DNA of 64,000 nucleotides from Rhodamnia argentea (Eukaryota > Streptophyta > Magnoliopsida > Myrtales > Myrtaceae): positions 27,018,962 through 27,082,961 of the forward strand of contig NC_063158.1 in NCBI RefSeq assembly GCF_020921035.1, written 5' to 3'. The notes below the pieces were generated by a model that saw only the letters and a list, made by a program, of their open reading frames with translations, did not search any database and was not told where the DNA came from. The translations under genes and the position numbers were made by a program. This document shows, one piece after another, positions 1 to 11,339 of this stretch (its first letter is position 1; every line of letters starts with the position of its first letter).

Positions 1-900
1 TAAAGCGAGAATACAATTCAAAAGGAGAAAGGCATGGGGGCCAACCCCCCACTAAAAGAACTGGCCGAAAGGTGGGGGGAGGACCCAAATGATTTGCTTT
101 GACAACCACCACCACCACCCTCATTCACTCATCTCCATCTCCAACCGTAATTGAAGGGCAAATGACTCCCAGATGATAAATAATGAATAATAGAATACCA
201 AACATGCAATTTTTTTCAAACACCAAGAACAGGTTTGCATGTGACAAGTCTCAACCAATTAATATTTCATACTCGACCAACCACATGTGGGGTTGCGCAC
301 TGGCCTCACCCAGATCTCACTCTCAGAGCATCATCACTGCATACCCACATTTGACAGCTATTTCCCTTCCCAACTTCACAGCAAAGCTCACACCTTTCAT
401 CATCATCCTTACCTAACATCGTATTACACACACACACACATATATAGAACAAATACAAAAGAGCAGAAGAAGGAAACTCCAACAAAGTCCCAAACAAAAG
501 CTACTCAAAAATCAATACTTTGCTATATATTTCACTAATGGTCGGCAGTGGGCAACAACAAAGGACAAATGATCCACACCGGCTTTACTTTGGTTGGACA
601 ATGTAAAAGATTCACAACCCTCTTTCTTTGTCCTTTTGAAAGAAGGAATATGTCTGACAGTAAGCTCCCCGTTTAGAACATTCACCCAAAATGGGCACCA
701 GAACAACCCTTCATCCGTAGGTGAACAAAATGTTATGGTCAGGAACTCAAATAGAAAACCCTACACGTTCAGGCAATAAGTCCATTGGCATGAGCAAACG
801 AGTCGAATGTCAAGGAGAGGAGAATCACGCTCTTAAAAGATTGACATTGATTCTAATGACACGGCCGGCAAAGGGAAAAAAGAAAAACTGCTAGCTTCAT
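1..900. other. Spacer, no gene seen
   Basis: AT-rich sequence beyond the 3' end of the GAUT4 gene. It has a short CCA-rich stretch near 104-120 and a CA/TA microsatellite at 426-446. No open frame here resembles a known protein, and I saw no RNA gene. Some of the sequence between about 900 and 1158 is probably the 3' untranslated region of GAUT4. Confidence 0.5.
426..446. repeat. CA/TA microsatellite
   Basis: An uninterrupted CA run of about eight units passes directly into TATATA. Confidence 0.85.
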
Positions 901-1158
901 TCATTTACAAATTCACCTGCAAATTTTGCTATAAGGAACAGAGCATTGCATAACTCATTCTCGAACCAAATCTACTATGCCCAAAAATGAACCAAGAAAA
1001 AAGAAAAGAAAGGGGAAAACTGAAATGTGTACAGAAAGAATCGGAGAGCGTTAATTCCTGACAAAAAACAAGTGCCTACATGGAGAGTGATGTGGACCTG
1101 TAAGAATAGGTATCTTGATGCTCGGGGAAAGTCACCGACGGGCGAATCCAGAGTTGGT

Positions 1159-4100
1159 TTATGGATTAATGTTGCACTCCCGCAGATAGACATGATCGTA
1201 ATCAACATACTTTGTCCAATAGTTCCGGTACTTGGGCATGCCAATCTCAAGCCACGGTTTCATGTTGCCGTTGTAGTGAATGACGGCAGCCCGCTCTATC
1301 TCCCTCTGGTTGACATTAGGATTATAACCTAGTCCCAGCACATGCCACGACCGATCAAGTGGATAAGTACGATTCCAGAATGTAATCAAGCCAGGTGGCA
1401 GGGTCCCCAACTTCCACAGTTGTCTATCATGATTCTGCAAAAACAAATGCTTTTCAGTGATTTAAGCATTTCAGGCCTCGTGGACATGATTTAAATTGAC
1501 TGATCGGACAATGAAATTTTCTGCCTGAGGCTATTGCTTTAAAATAGTATCATGAGATAAGCACAATAGTTGAGTTCAAAAAGCATTGACCACCTGATAC
1601 TTTAGTTCCAAATCCGTCCACCATGGTGGGGTATATAAGTAAGTTCGGCATTCTATTCATGCTTTAAAACATGTAGCTTCACTTGTACTAAATAGACTGT
1701 ATGACCAAACAATGAAAGATGTGTTGAACTGAATATAAGAACGTCCCAATGACTACTTACAAGTTTCTGCCAATTGTGGTACACTCCAGTGATGTTTTGC
1801 TTCTTCCATTCCTTCAAGTCAAAGACGTTCATGCCATAGGCCCAGCCACAAGCATGGGGATTGAAATTCTTTGAGATGAGAGGATTAGAGAAATTGAGAT
1901 AGCGATCAAAGCGATGGAAGCTTTCCCCACAAGTCTCCACAGCACCATTGACCTTTCCCTTCAAATTTAGGGACCACAGACCAGTGAGGTCCTTTTGTAC
2001 CACTATATCATCATCTAAAAACAGCACCTTATCCAGCTTGGGGAAGATCTCCGGTAGGTAAAATCGAAGATGGTTCAAAATAGATAAGTACTTAGGGTTC
2101 CTGTACTTCAGACTTGAATCAGAATTCGCACGATGAGTCCTGAAGTAATAATCAATCATGGATGGAGAACCCAACTGCTTGAGCACTGGACTGTAACTCG
2201 AGTTTAACCAGGTATATTCTTCTATGTTCTGAACTTGAATAGTGGCTTTCCCCAGAGGATTTACTAAGAACCACATCCTCATTGCTGCATAGTTGAGCCG
2301 GTCTGTAACAACGTGGAAGACGTGTTTCGAGGGTTCCTGTCCATGATCCCGAAAGAAATAAACAAGAAGTCAAGCCAAAAAGAAAAGCAGAAGCATCACA
2401 ACATTATCATTTTCCCTAGTCACTAAGTTTTCGACCATTTACTTTCTTCTTAGAAGCCAATCTCAATAGAGTTAATCTTTACAGGCAAACAAAGATACCT
2501 TCGCATGGGTGATTGTTGAGTTCACGACAACAGCTGCTGCCAACACGTTGTCAGAGAACAGTGCATAATGGAACAGCCGGGGGTCCTCCAATTTCTCTTG
2601 GTTTGGGAAGTGCTGTTGGGTAGAATTCAGGGCATAGTACTCGCTAGTAAGGCGTAAAGGAAGACAATGAAGACCCTTTGGAAGGGTTTTTGCAGTCAAC
2701 TGTGTCAAGAACAGCGTCTGCTTCTTGTGCACTCGAAGCTGCTCTTCTGTCGAATGGAGCATAGCCCTAAGTTTCCGTACAATAGCAGCGCAGTCATCTT
2801 GAATTTGCTTGCCTTTGGCCAATGTTTGCTCCATAGCTTTCAACCGGTCATTTGAGCTGCACATTTTATGGCACTCTCTGTCAGTTCTCATAGCTAAACA
2901 AGATGAGAAAATGAATCACATTTACGACCATACGTCTGTATGTGCCAATCAAGATATTAATATAGACTCACATGCATATGAGAGTATGCAACTTGTGATC
3001 TTAGCAGTAGAGACACATGAACTTACTTCCTCGGCAGATCGGAATCTTTAACTGCTGCCCCAACCACTCGTTGAACTTCCTTGATCCGCTGTCGAAGCTC
3101 TCTAGTAAAATGAGGATTGTTCTTAGTGGCTGGTAGAGATAAGTAAACTTTGGCCCTGATCAACTGATCTTTAAGCTGCCGGACACGAGCATCGGGCATT
3201 GCCGTTTGCTCATTCTGTCCCTCCACAGATTTTGCAGTCTCTTGTTTTCCACGGATGACAGGAGTCTTAGGAGACCGGTCTTCGGCTTTCACTTCCTGAA
3301 GAAGAATTGTGAAATCCTAATTATATGGAGTCGAATTACACTCTCTGAGACCTAAAAGTTCATTCATTTCTCATGGATTGTCAAATTCAATTGAAACATT
3401 CAAGAAATCAACCAAAAAATGTGCATACAAGTTGGGGACCTAAACAACACAACTGATGGATAAAATCAATCAGTCGACTGTGTTCTCTACCTTGACAAAT
3501 AAGAAAGGAAGGACAAAAGAAGATTCTCATAAGCAATTAAGTTTGATTGTCAAATTCTAAAGTCACAACCAATACCCAACTCTATATGCATTATGAAAAT
3601 TACTCCGACCCTTGTAAAAAATCACTAAAAGCAACTAAAGGAACTCCTTACCATCAATTTCAACACAAGACCTGCCTGCAAGTTGTATTAATTTAGGACC
3701 AAGAACAAAAGCACGAAACAAGCCTTTACTGCACCATATTTCCAACAACTAAGAGATTTAATAAGCCAACCCGCCACATGAAAACTAGTCAAGGTCGAGA
3801 TGAATTTACCACATTCTGTGCAACATTATCTGATGATGACCGCCTGGAAACTTTAGCTTTCCCATCCTTGTCCTTGGGAATTTTCCCTTCTCTCCTAACT
3901 TCATTGTCCCCTGCCACAGTAGACTTTCCCGAAATTCCACTCTGCATTTCTTGATTTTTCCCATCAGTTACCTGTCTGATGGGGTTCTCCTTTTGAGCTT
4001 GACCGTCATCAGCCGTTGCTGACAATACTCTTGCAGATTTATGCTCTATTCCCTCTTGTTTTTGCAAATCTAATTTACAATATCAACAAAATAAAAATTG

Positions 4101-4867
4101 AATAAATTACAAAAAAAAAAATCAACAAAAATTTCCACCGATTGACCATTTTTTTCTGGGATGAGATTCACGACTTGTACCGTACAATTTGATGTGGAGC
4201 GGAAACAGCAAAAGCAAATCCAAAAACAAATCAAACAGATAAATCGATCCAAAAAGAGCACCTTTAGTTGTATTATCTGTGTACACTAATCCAATCGGCT
4301 CTTTAAGAGTTGCTGATGATTCCTGCATTCAAAACAAGGGGGGTGAGAGCGAGATCTCAGTTAACAGCAAAAACAACCACAGAAAAAGAGAAAAAAAAAA
4401 GCAATAGAAGAAACAATTAAAACCCAGGACTAAACATACCTGTGGAAGCACGTTCAAACGCCCTGTATCACCACTAAAAGTCTGAGTATCAACACCAAGC
4501 AAAATCACCAAAAATCAGTAATTAATCGTCTTGGGTGCTCGTGAAATAAATCTATAAGTGGAAAAAACGTACAAAGGATGTGCCTTCCTCTATGAATTCA
4601 TTCCTAGCTGCAAGAAATAGACAAAGAGGCAAAAAACCAATACACGTAAGACAGAGAGTGAGAGAGATGGAGAGAGAGAGGAATCAATCAATCTGACATT
4701 TCGAGGCAAGATTCATTTCTTGAAAGAACTTGCGTAAGAAATCATAAAAAGCTAAAAGGAAACTTACAAGAGGCAGATTTGAAAGTGCCGATTCTATCAG
4801 TGTAGAGAATAATCGGAGCAACAACCGTCACCAACAGCATCAACACCACCACATTCCTCACCAACAT
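1159..4867 (-). CDS. GAUT4: GAUT4-type galacturonosyltransferase (GT8)
   Basis: Homogalacturonan alpha-1,4-galacturonosyltransferase of glycosyltransferase family 8, a type II Golgi membrane protein that makes pectin. Nine coding exons read on the minus strand: 4867-4768, 4607-4573, 4481-4440, 4322-4262, 4069-3810, 3295-3027, 2856-2499, 2336-1761 and 1434-1159; they join in phase to 658 residues (Arabidopsis GAUT4 has 616). A hydrophobic segment follows the first few residues (VVVLMLLVTVVAPIILYT). The stem carries PDARVRQLKDQLIRAK and KAMEQTLAKGKQIQDDC. The catalytic part has the DxD site in VLFLDDDIVVQKDL, ETCGESFHRFDRYLNFSNPL, ACGWAYGMNVFDL and HYNGNMKPWLEIG, and ends YLRECNINP as in GAUT4. 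The exon 7 acceptor is a choice between two in-phase AGs; the one at 2857 gives the better family match. The stem region in exon 5 is longer than I recall for Arabidopsis. Confidence 0.93.
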
Positions 4868-5164
4868 CTTTCCCTTTCGTCCCTTTCGCAACCCAAGAAT
4901 TTTCCAAACCCAGAATCGCAAACGAAAAGGAAAGGAAGGAAAAAACCCAAAAAGCTCCTTCCTTGAGGTCTAGCGCAAAGACCCAGATGACGGCTTCTCG
5001 AAGCTAAGCTCTTGAAAACTCGAATCTGAAGTCACATTGAAGAAACGCCATGTAAAAAGCACTGGCTTGCTGTTGGGATCGAGAATTCTCGCGCGAGAGG
5101 GCGTGTCTGGTTCTCTGCTTTATGTAACTGGGAAAGTAAAGCGAGGCGTTGATAATGGCTAGGA

Positions 5165-5183
5165 AGAGAGAGAGAGAGAGAGA
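5165..5183. repeat. GA microsatellite upstream of GAUT4
   Basis: A GA/CT run of about nine units lying roughly 300 bp upstream of the GAUT4 start codon, in its 5' leader or core promoter. On the gene's strand it is pyrimidine-rich (CT), a common plant 5'UTR/promoter feature. Confidence 0.7.
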
Positions 5184-7217
5184 TGGATTCTTGATTGTGG
5201 GTTTTTCAATATTCCACCATTTTCAAAGCTTTTCGTGTTGCTGATATTATCATCTCTTTCGATGAACCACCAAAAGGGATAAAGAAAATGAAAAACGGGA
5301 AAGGAATATTACGCGGAAAAGACGCGATAAGTTCACGAGTGAGAAGCACGCGCGTTGAATGAACACACTGCTCAAAAATGAAAAATGGAAAGTTTGTCAT
5401 TTTGTGATTTCATTTTATTTTATTTTTGCTTAGAAAGGAAAAATATCACCATAACACTAGCGAAATCTATCTTATGAGTAATAAAAGGTTGTCACTTTAT
5501 TTCATAATCTATCTATCATGTAGGAATCCACCTCCAGTTGAGAATTTCAGTGTTAATTAGTGATAAACATTTTATGAAGCACCGGTTTAAAATTTTTCGA
5601 AGAAACAGACGAAATGTTATTCGGAGATAAATGTGTCGTAAGAGTACTGATTTGGGATTTTTTATGAGACGAATATTGATTTTGAGAAAATGTGTGATAA
5701 GATATCGATTTAAGATTTCTAATAATGTTAACCCTTGTAACTAATCCCCAGCATTATTTTTTTTTTACTTGCTGCCAATGCCCAAGTGGCTTGTGGCGTT
5801 TGGAGCTTTTCTTCTTTTGCAAGCGGTCTATTTTGTTTGGGTCTCTTTCTAGAATAGCAGCAACGGAACTCCTATCTTTCCATGCTTTGCAAAGGGTTCA
5901 TTTTACAGGGTTTTCTGCTACAGTGAAATTGCTCACCAGCTGCCAACTTAAAAAATTTCTTGCCCCTAATATAGAGGGACAATTACTAAAGAAGTCCAAT
6001 TTGATCTTATACCTTTTAATTATGCTAATTGTTCATTTACAACGTTTTTCACGTCGGTGATTTTCGATCAAAATTGGTCAGATTAACTCAATTGAAAAAA
6101 ATGTGAAAACGCTTGTAGTTCAATTGACACAATTTTCGATCAAGAAAAATTGGCACAATTAAAAGGTTTATGATTGAATTGGTACGAGTCTAATAAGCTT
6201 ATAACTTTTTTTTGGTAATTTTCCCATAATACAAATGAAAGATAGCGATCGTGATAAATGCCTATTTGTGAACAGGTAAATGAACTAAGGAATTTAAGGT
6301 TTTTAGTTTCTCGATCCAAAAGATAAATGAGCAATTCAATCATTGTATAACAACACAAGCATTATGAAATTTCTTATTGTCTTCCAACGTTAGCTTAGAG
6401 CGTACCGACGCGCCGTGTTTCGTGTCCATTTGAAAATATTTGTTCTTTTACACATATTATATTTTTCATATTATTCCAGTAGAGTTTGATCAGATAACTT
6501 CTTGAGCGATTATTTAACTCCTAAAACTTAAAAAAAAAAAAAAAAAGCACTGTGGCAATTGATGTATATCAGATCATAGGCATTGTGGTTTTTATTAAGA
6601 CTCAAAACGGCACCGTCTTGGTAACATTCACGTCAATCTTTGAATGTGGCGAGGGCAAGAGATCAATTCAAAAGCCTAGGGCACCTGAACTAAGTGCTCA
6701 AATGATGTATCCCCACATGGTCCAACAGCCATATTAGTGTTAACTTAGGACATAGGCAAAGCTGAAACTAGCACTCTATAGAGACAAAAATAAAAATTTT
6801 AACGAACTACATTATTATATTTGTCGAGTATATGGCAACTAAGATAGGGACTAATGCATGCATGCATTCTCCCAACCAACCCTAGGCATCTGGATTGGAA
6901 GCCTGCATAATTAGAAAACGACCAGTCGTTTATAGGACAAGACCCCGTTTCTTTTTTTTTCTTCTTCTTTTTTTTTCTAAATTGACACCCTCTTTTAGCA
7001 AAAAAATTAAACTAATAAATTATTATTTAAAAAATGAAGAATAAAATAATTGTTGAGAAGGAATAGGGAATGATAATGAAGGAGAAGGGCGCTAGGACCG
7101 ATAGTGTCGGCACAACGGCTGTGTGGCAGAGGCTGTCTGTTCGTGCAATGCCGTTGAGGAAAAGCCCACCCCCCAAAACCAAAACCCCACAAACATTAAA
7201 TCACATCATGCTTGTTA

Positions 7218-7220
<3 letters not shown>

Positions 7221-7252
<32 letters not shown>
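7221..7252. repeat. (CT)16 microsatellite
   Basis: Sixteen uninterrupted CT units, ending exactly where a possible MITE terminus (TAGGGTGAGCA) begins. Confidence 0.95.
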
Positions 7253-7254
<2 letters not shown>

Positions 7255-8024
7255 GGGTGAGCACTGAGCAGTCAGTCACCATTGGAGTTGCTCTCCTCTG
7301 TGCCTATATTACTCATGTCCTTTAGCGAGAATTGTTTCCAGGGGTCTTATTTGAATGAAAGAATCCTCTGCGAAATAGTACCATGAACTTTCACCGAGGG
7401 AGAACGATTTCAGGTTTTTTGTTTTTTTTTTTAGATTTCACCCGGAACATGAAACTTATCGGTCGGAAGTGGTTCCCCGTTTATTGGAATTATGAACCTA
7501 TCGTATCACAGGTTTTAAGGTTGATTCCAAAGTCTATCTAGGTTTCACGTGTTTTTTTAATTGAACGATTGCAGCGAAGTATCACCTTTAATGACTATCG
7601 TTTGATGTTGCAATCCACTTACCGCAACTCATATTTAGATACACGAAGAATATGAAACATTAGCAAAGTAAAAGTCTTAGCTATGAATATCGCCGTAAAT
7701 AAAAGCTCGGACTAATGATTCACCGATAATATGATAGTACTGTCATTATTTCTAATCCTGCGATCTTTCAATTAGTGAGTGTTTTATGCAAAATACGCGG
7801 TGATGATGTGTGGATCTATGGTCGGAAATAATTGACAAGATCGTCAATGAAGCATTTTCCTAAATAAGAAAAAAACATAAAGACTTGTTCTAGGTTTCGA
7901 TCCGAAATCTAGTAACCCGCCTATTAAAATTGATTCCCCAATATTTCGAACCCGAAACCTATCTTGTTTCTACTTGTTCGATTCTTCGGTTCACGGTGCT
8001 ATCATAGAACCATGCTCACTCTTA
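7253..8024. mobile_element. Possible degenerate hAT-type MITE
   Basis: The left end reads TAGGGTGAGCA and the right end TGCTCACTCTTA, an imperfect inverted pair close to the termini of the well-supported MITE at 37582-38167 (TAGGGGTGAGC). The interior has repeated phrases related to GGTTCC and AACCTAT in both orientations, as in that family. I see no clear target-site duplication, since the left flank is a CT microsatellite. Presumed non-autonomous: no coding capacity seen. Confidence 0.35.
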
Positions 8025-9077
8025 ATTTTGACATATTTGGTTTGTTAAAAATGATCAGTCAACTAAAAATTATTCACAGTGAAAGAAAAAAAAGAATTCC
8101 CAAACTTTAAGAAGCAAAAACATTTTCCTAAAAAATATTTTTTTTGAAAAGTATTTTCCTTTATTGTGAAATTTTTCTCGAAACCAACACAAGTTCAGTA
8201 TTCAACGCATCGGACTATATTCACCTCGTCGTTCCCTTTTCTTTTTCTCACTTTATTTTGCACGTTTACAAATTCAGTTTATCGTAACTGTTAGTCGAAT
8301 CCTGAAGTCATATGCGATACTGAATAAGAACTCGTCATGTTACTTAAAAAATCAAGTTTTTTTTTTTTTGGTCAGATATATTACTTTAAAAATCAAGTTT
8401 GCAAACCAGAATGGATGTCATCAGCATTATGGTATCTGCAAATGGCATTTTCAACATGTGGGGGTGGGACACATGGAGGAGATGTTTAGTTTAGTTGGTT
8501 TGAAGTCTTTTGCTGAGAAATGCCGTGTGATTGGGATCTAAACAGGAACCATGAGACAGGCAAGTTCAAAGTTTAGGCCCAGCCCAAATTTAGTGGATCC
8601 AAAGCCTCGGAACTTGATGAGGAAGCTCGGTCCGGATCATGGGAAAATTGTTCCGTTTGGTTTGGTTTGGTTCGGGTCGAGTTTTCAAACAAAAGATTCG
8701 CCTCCTAAATTAAGTGATATATCTTACTTTTAAAATCAAAACCTGCAAATCCCAATCATATGCTAATGTAATCACCAGTACAAAAACATAATAGGGATGA
8801 AGATTCTTAAAAATTTCAGTCACAAATAGCATCTCCAAGAAAATCAAAACATAGATGGTAACAGTAGATCAAAATCTTTATAGTAGGTAAGGTTGGCCTT
8901 TTAAGCTTGGAGGCCTAAATCGAGCCCAACTTGACAAGGAGGCCCAAAATCTTAAATCGGTATACGTTGGGACTAGCAAGCTCAGTCTATAGAAAAAAAA
9001 AAAAAAAAAACCCTCACTCTATACACAAAGTTTTAGGAAAATGACTTTACATTTAATCATATGCTCATGTAATCTTT

Positions 9078-10046
9078 AGGCTCCATTTATTTTGTGAAAA
9101 TTATGACTTTTTTGGAAATTATTTTTGAAAATTATTTTTCAGAAAAATGATAATATTTTTCAATATTTGGCTAAGATTTGAAAATGAAGAGAAAAATATT
9201 TTTTTATCATTTGATAAGAAAAATCTCATTTAATTTTTTTCTTTGTGGTTTGGTCGGAAATCGCTGATATTGACCTAGCATTCTTACATGGCACAACCAG
9301 CGCTAATGTGAATAATTTTCTAATTTTTTTTTAAATTGAGGTTTTTGAAATTTCTTTTCCTTTTTTTTCCCTTTTCCTCTTTCCTCCATTGGTCATCGGC
9401 CTTGGCGACGGCAGGTGATAGGCCATAGGCGAGGGCCGACCTCATCGGGATCTCGCGAGCTCGAGCTCTCCGGCTTGTGTTTGTGGTTGGTTGCTAAGCT
9501 CAGCAATCGGGTGAGGAAGAATGAAAAAGGAAAAGAAATAAAGAAAATAAAAATAAACCATTCAAAAATTTAAACAATTTACAAAAAATTTGACCTCAAT
9601 GGATCTGGGAATGAGCTCGAGGACTAGGGCTTGGTCTCGATATTATCAGGTCTAGCGTCTCTAGTATGGACACTAGTTTCTTGGGCTTGACCTCAATGGA
9701 CCCAAGGTGCGATGGCCGGGGTCTCGACAGTAGCCTAGATGGACCCGAACTAGGGTGCCAAAGTCCCGGGCCCAGCCTCGATAGACCCGAGCCCAAGTGA
9801 CGAGAAATCAGCCCCGTTGCCAAGAGCTCAAGAATGAGCGTTGAGGTTTCCGTGCTCAAACGCGGGGTTTTTAGTTTAAGTCTAAAGAATGATTTCCGAT
9901 TTTTTAAAGAGAAAATTATTTGTCAAAATTTAAGCTTTGGTAGGAAAAATTTTAATATTCACTAAAAAAAAAATTCCATCGATACAAATGCCGAAAAATA
10001 AAAATATATTCTCAAAAAAATATTTTTTATGAAATAAATGGAGCCT
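9078..10046. mobile_element. MITE-like element with AGGCTCC inverted ends
   Basis: The left end is AGGCTCCATTTATTTTGTG and the right end, read in reverse complement, is AGGCTCCATTTATTTCAT, about 17 bp of near-perfect terminal inverted repeat followed by AT-rich arms with AAAAATATTTTT phrases. The roughly 970-bp interior includes a GC-rich block (9400-9480 and 9600-9860) without a protein I recognise. A block at 9270-9340 resembles 16160-16230. I found no convincing target-site duplication, so superfamily (hAT, Harbinger or Mutator-like) is open. A one-ended relative lies at about 37240-37355 with counterparts in the other tandem units. Confidence 0.55.
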
Positions 10047-10379
10047 GAATAAAGTTCTACTCCAGATGTAGTTGCTCATAGTCATTGTCCTTGGAACTAT
10101 ATCAAGCATTAATTGGCTTCCTTCTCTGGTGAGATTCACAACATGAATTGTCGGTCCATATTGAAGACTGTCAATTAGACTCCTCTCAAAACTGATTTAA
10201 CTTCTGACAAATTTGAGAATTGTCACGTTTTTTCTTGAAGAACTATTGAAAAGTCCATTTGTTAACTATGCAGATGGAGTATTAATGTAAACAAGAACAA
10301 GCAAACAAAGGGAAAAAGAAGACTATATGAAAAGTGAAAATTGGATGATATATGTCGAGGATTGCAATGTCGAGTTGAT

Positions 10380-10916
10380 TCAGAACCCTCCTTGAAGCGG
10401 CTGATTGAGGACGGAGCTCCAAATGCAATCCAGCCCCTCCAAATCATCACCGCCTTGCGCCGATATCTGTTGTTGTTCCGGGGATGACATGTCATGATCG
10501 TCGCCCGGTGAGTCGCCAGGTGAATCTAGCAAAAAGGCCGAGTTCTGGCACGACAATGGCTCGCAGAACTCCATGCCATGGTCAGCCGTCAAAGACAGCG
10601 AGAGCGAGAACGCGAACGCGTCCTCGACTCTGCTCTCGCCGTCCTCCTCCGACCCGAAGATCATGCCATCGCCTTCCCTCAGCCATGGGAAATCAAACAC
10701 TCCCAAGGAGGACATGCAATAATCCCACTCGTCCAAAGCTTCATCATGGCAATTACTCTTATCCTCTAGCTTTTTGTCTCTGTGATCCTCGTGATTGTTG
10801 CTGTGCTCATAACTAACACCACCTAATTGCCTCCTCGAGGAGTTGTCTGAGGTGTCAATCTTCTTGTCTTCCATATCTCCTTCCCTCCCTCTTTTCCTGC
10901 TCTGCGGCTCCATCAT
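10380..10916 (-). CDS. Uncharacterised acidic protein, 178 aa
   Basis: A single coding exon starting with ATGATGGAGCC at 10916; 178 residues. I do not recognise the family. The N-terminus is basic (QSRKRGREG, a possible nuclear signal), the middle is rich in Asp, Glu, His and Ser, and two hydrophobic-aromatic patches stand out: DEWDYCMSSLGVFDFPWL around residues 64-82 and DLEGLDCIWSSVLNQPL near the C-terminus. No transmembrane segment or signal peptide is seen. That layout (disordered acidic chain with short aromatic motifs) would fit a nuclear regulator or adaptor, which is inference only. A canonical intron can be read in the 5' leader (donor after 11230, acceptor before 10930, 299 bp) and a TATA box lies at 11325-11334, which supports a real expressed gene. 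Confidence 0.7.
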   Translation of the reverse strand: MMEPQSRKRGREGDMEDKKIDTSDNSSRRQLGGVSYEHSNNHEDHRDKKLEDKSNCHDEALDEWDYCMSSLGVFDFPWLREGDGMIFGSEEDGESRVEDAFAFSLSLSLTADHGMEFCEPLSCQNSAFLLDSPGDSPGDDHDMSSPEQQQISAQGGDDLEGLDCIWSSVLNQPLQGGF

Positions 10917-10930
10917 TTTCACTCAGCTTT

Positions 10931-11229
10931 CTGTCAAGAAAACAATTTACCGGCACCCAATCAAAATCCATGCAAGATGAGACCCATCAAAAGAACATTG
11001 ATCTGGTATGGATATGCATAGAATGAGTTGGCAGTGAAATTTGTGAAGGTAGAAAGCAAATCATTGCAAGCCAAAACATGATTCTTGCACAACCATGAAT
11101 GGCAAAAGAAAGAATTTACACAACTTCAAACCAGTGGACAACATTACTCGAGTGGGCAGAAAAAAGATGGATAAACAATCAAGACCCAGAATTCAGATGA
11201 ACAAGATTCAGGCTTTTTTGTAGCCAAAC
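10931..11229 (-). other. Inferred 5'UTR intron of the acidic-protein gene
   Basis: On the minus strand a donor GACAG|GTTTGG at 11230/11229 and an acceptor TTCTTGACAG at 10931 bound 299 bp of AT-rich sequence. The acceptor lies 14 bases before the start codon. Splicing is inferred from consensus only. Confidence 0.5.
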
Positions 11230-11324
11230 CTGTCAATGCAGCAGTTGCTCTTCCTTCGTCACCAGCTCCAACTTGAATTGTTATCTCAACAGAGAGACAT
11301 AGATGTACAGCTAACACACGTACC

Positions 11325-11334
11325 TTTATATAAA
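11325..11334 (-). promoter_or_regulatory. TATA box of the acidic-protein gene
   Basis: TTTATATAAA, about 95 bp upstream of the inferred first splice donor. A TACGTGTG (ACGT core, bHLH/bZIP type) lies just downstream of it on the minus strand. Confidence 0.5.
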
Positions 11335-11339
11335 CTTTT

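Larger units (their letters stand above)
5184..10379. other. Repeat-rich spacer, no gene seen
   Basis: AT-rich spacer between the GAUT4 promoter and the 3' end of the small acidic gene. Open frames are short and resemble nothing known. The stretch near 6000-6200 carries phrases such as a lowered-complexity 'AATTGGCACAATTAAAAGG' that recur in altered form near 16040-16250, so it is probably a worn dispersed repeat. Two MITE-like elements (7253-8024 and 9078-10046) and a CT microsatellite are listed separately. Confidence 0.5.

Noticed and set aside
10484-10816. Plus-strand 110-codon Arg/Pro-rich frame
   Set aside because: It is the antisense shadow of the acidic-protein gene and its composition follows from that.
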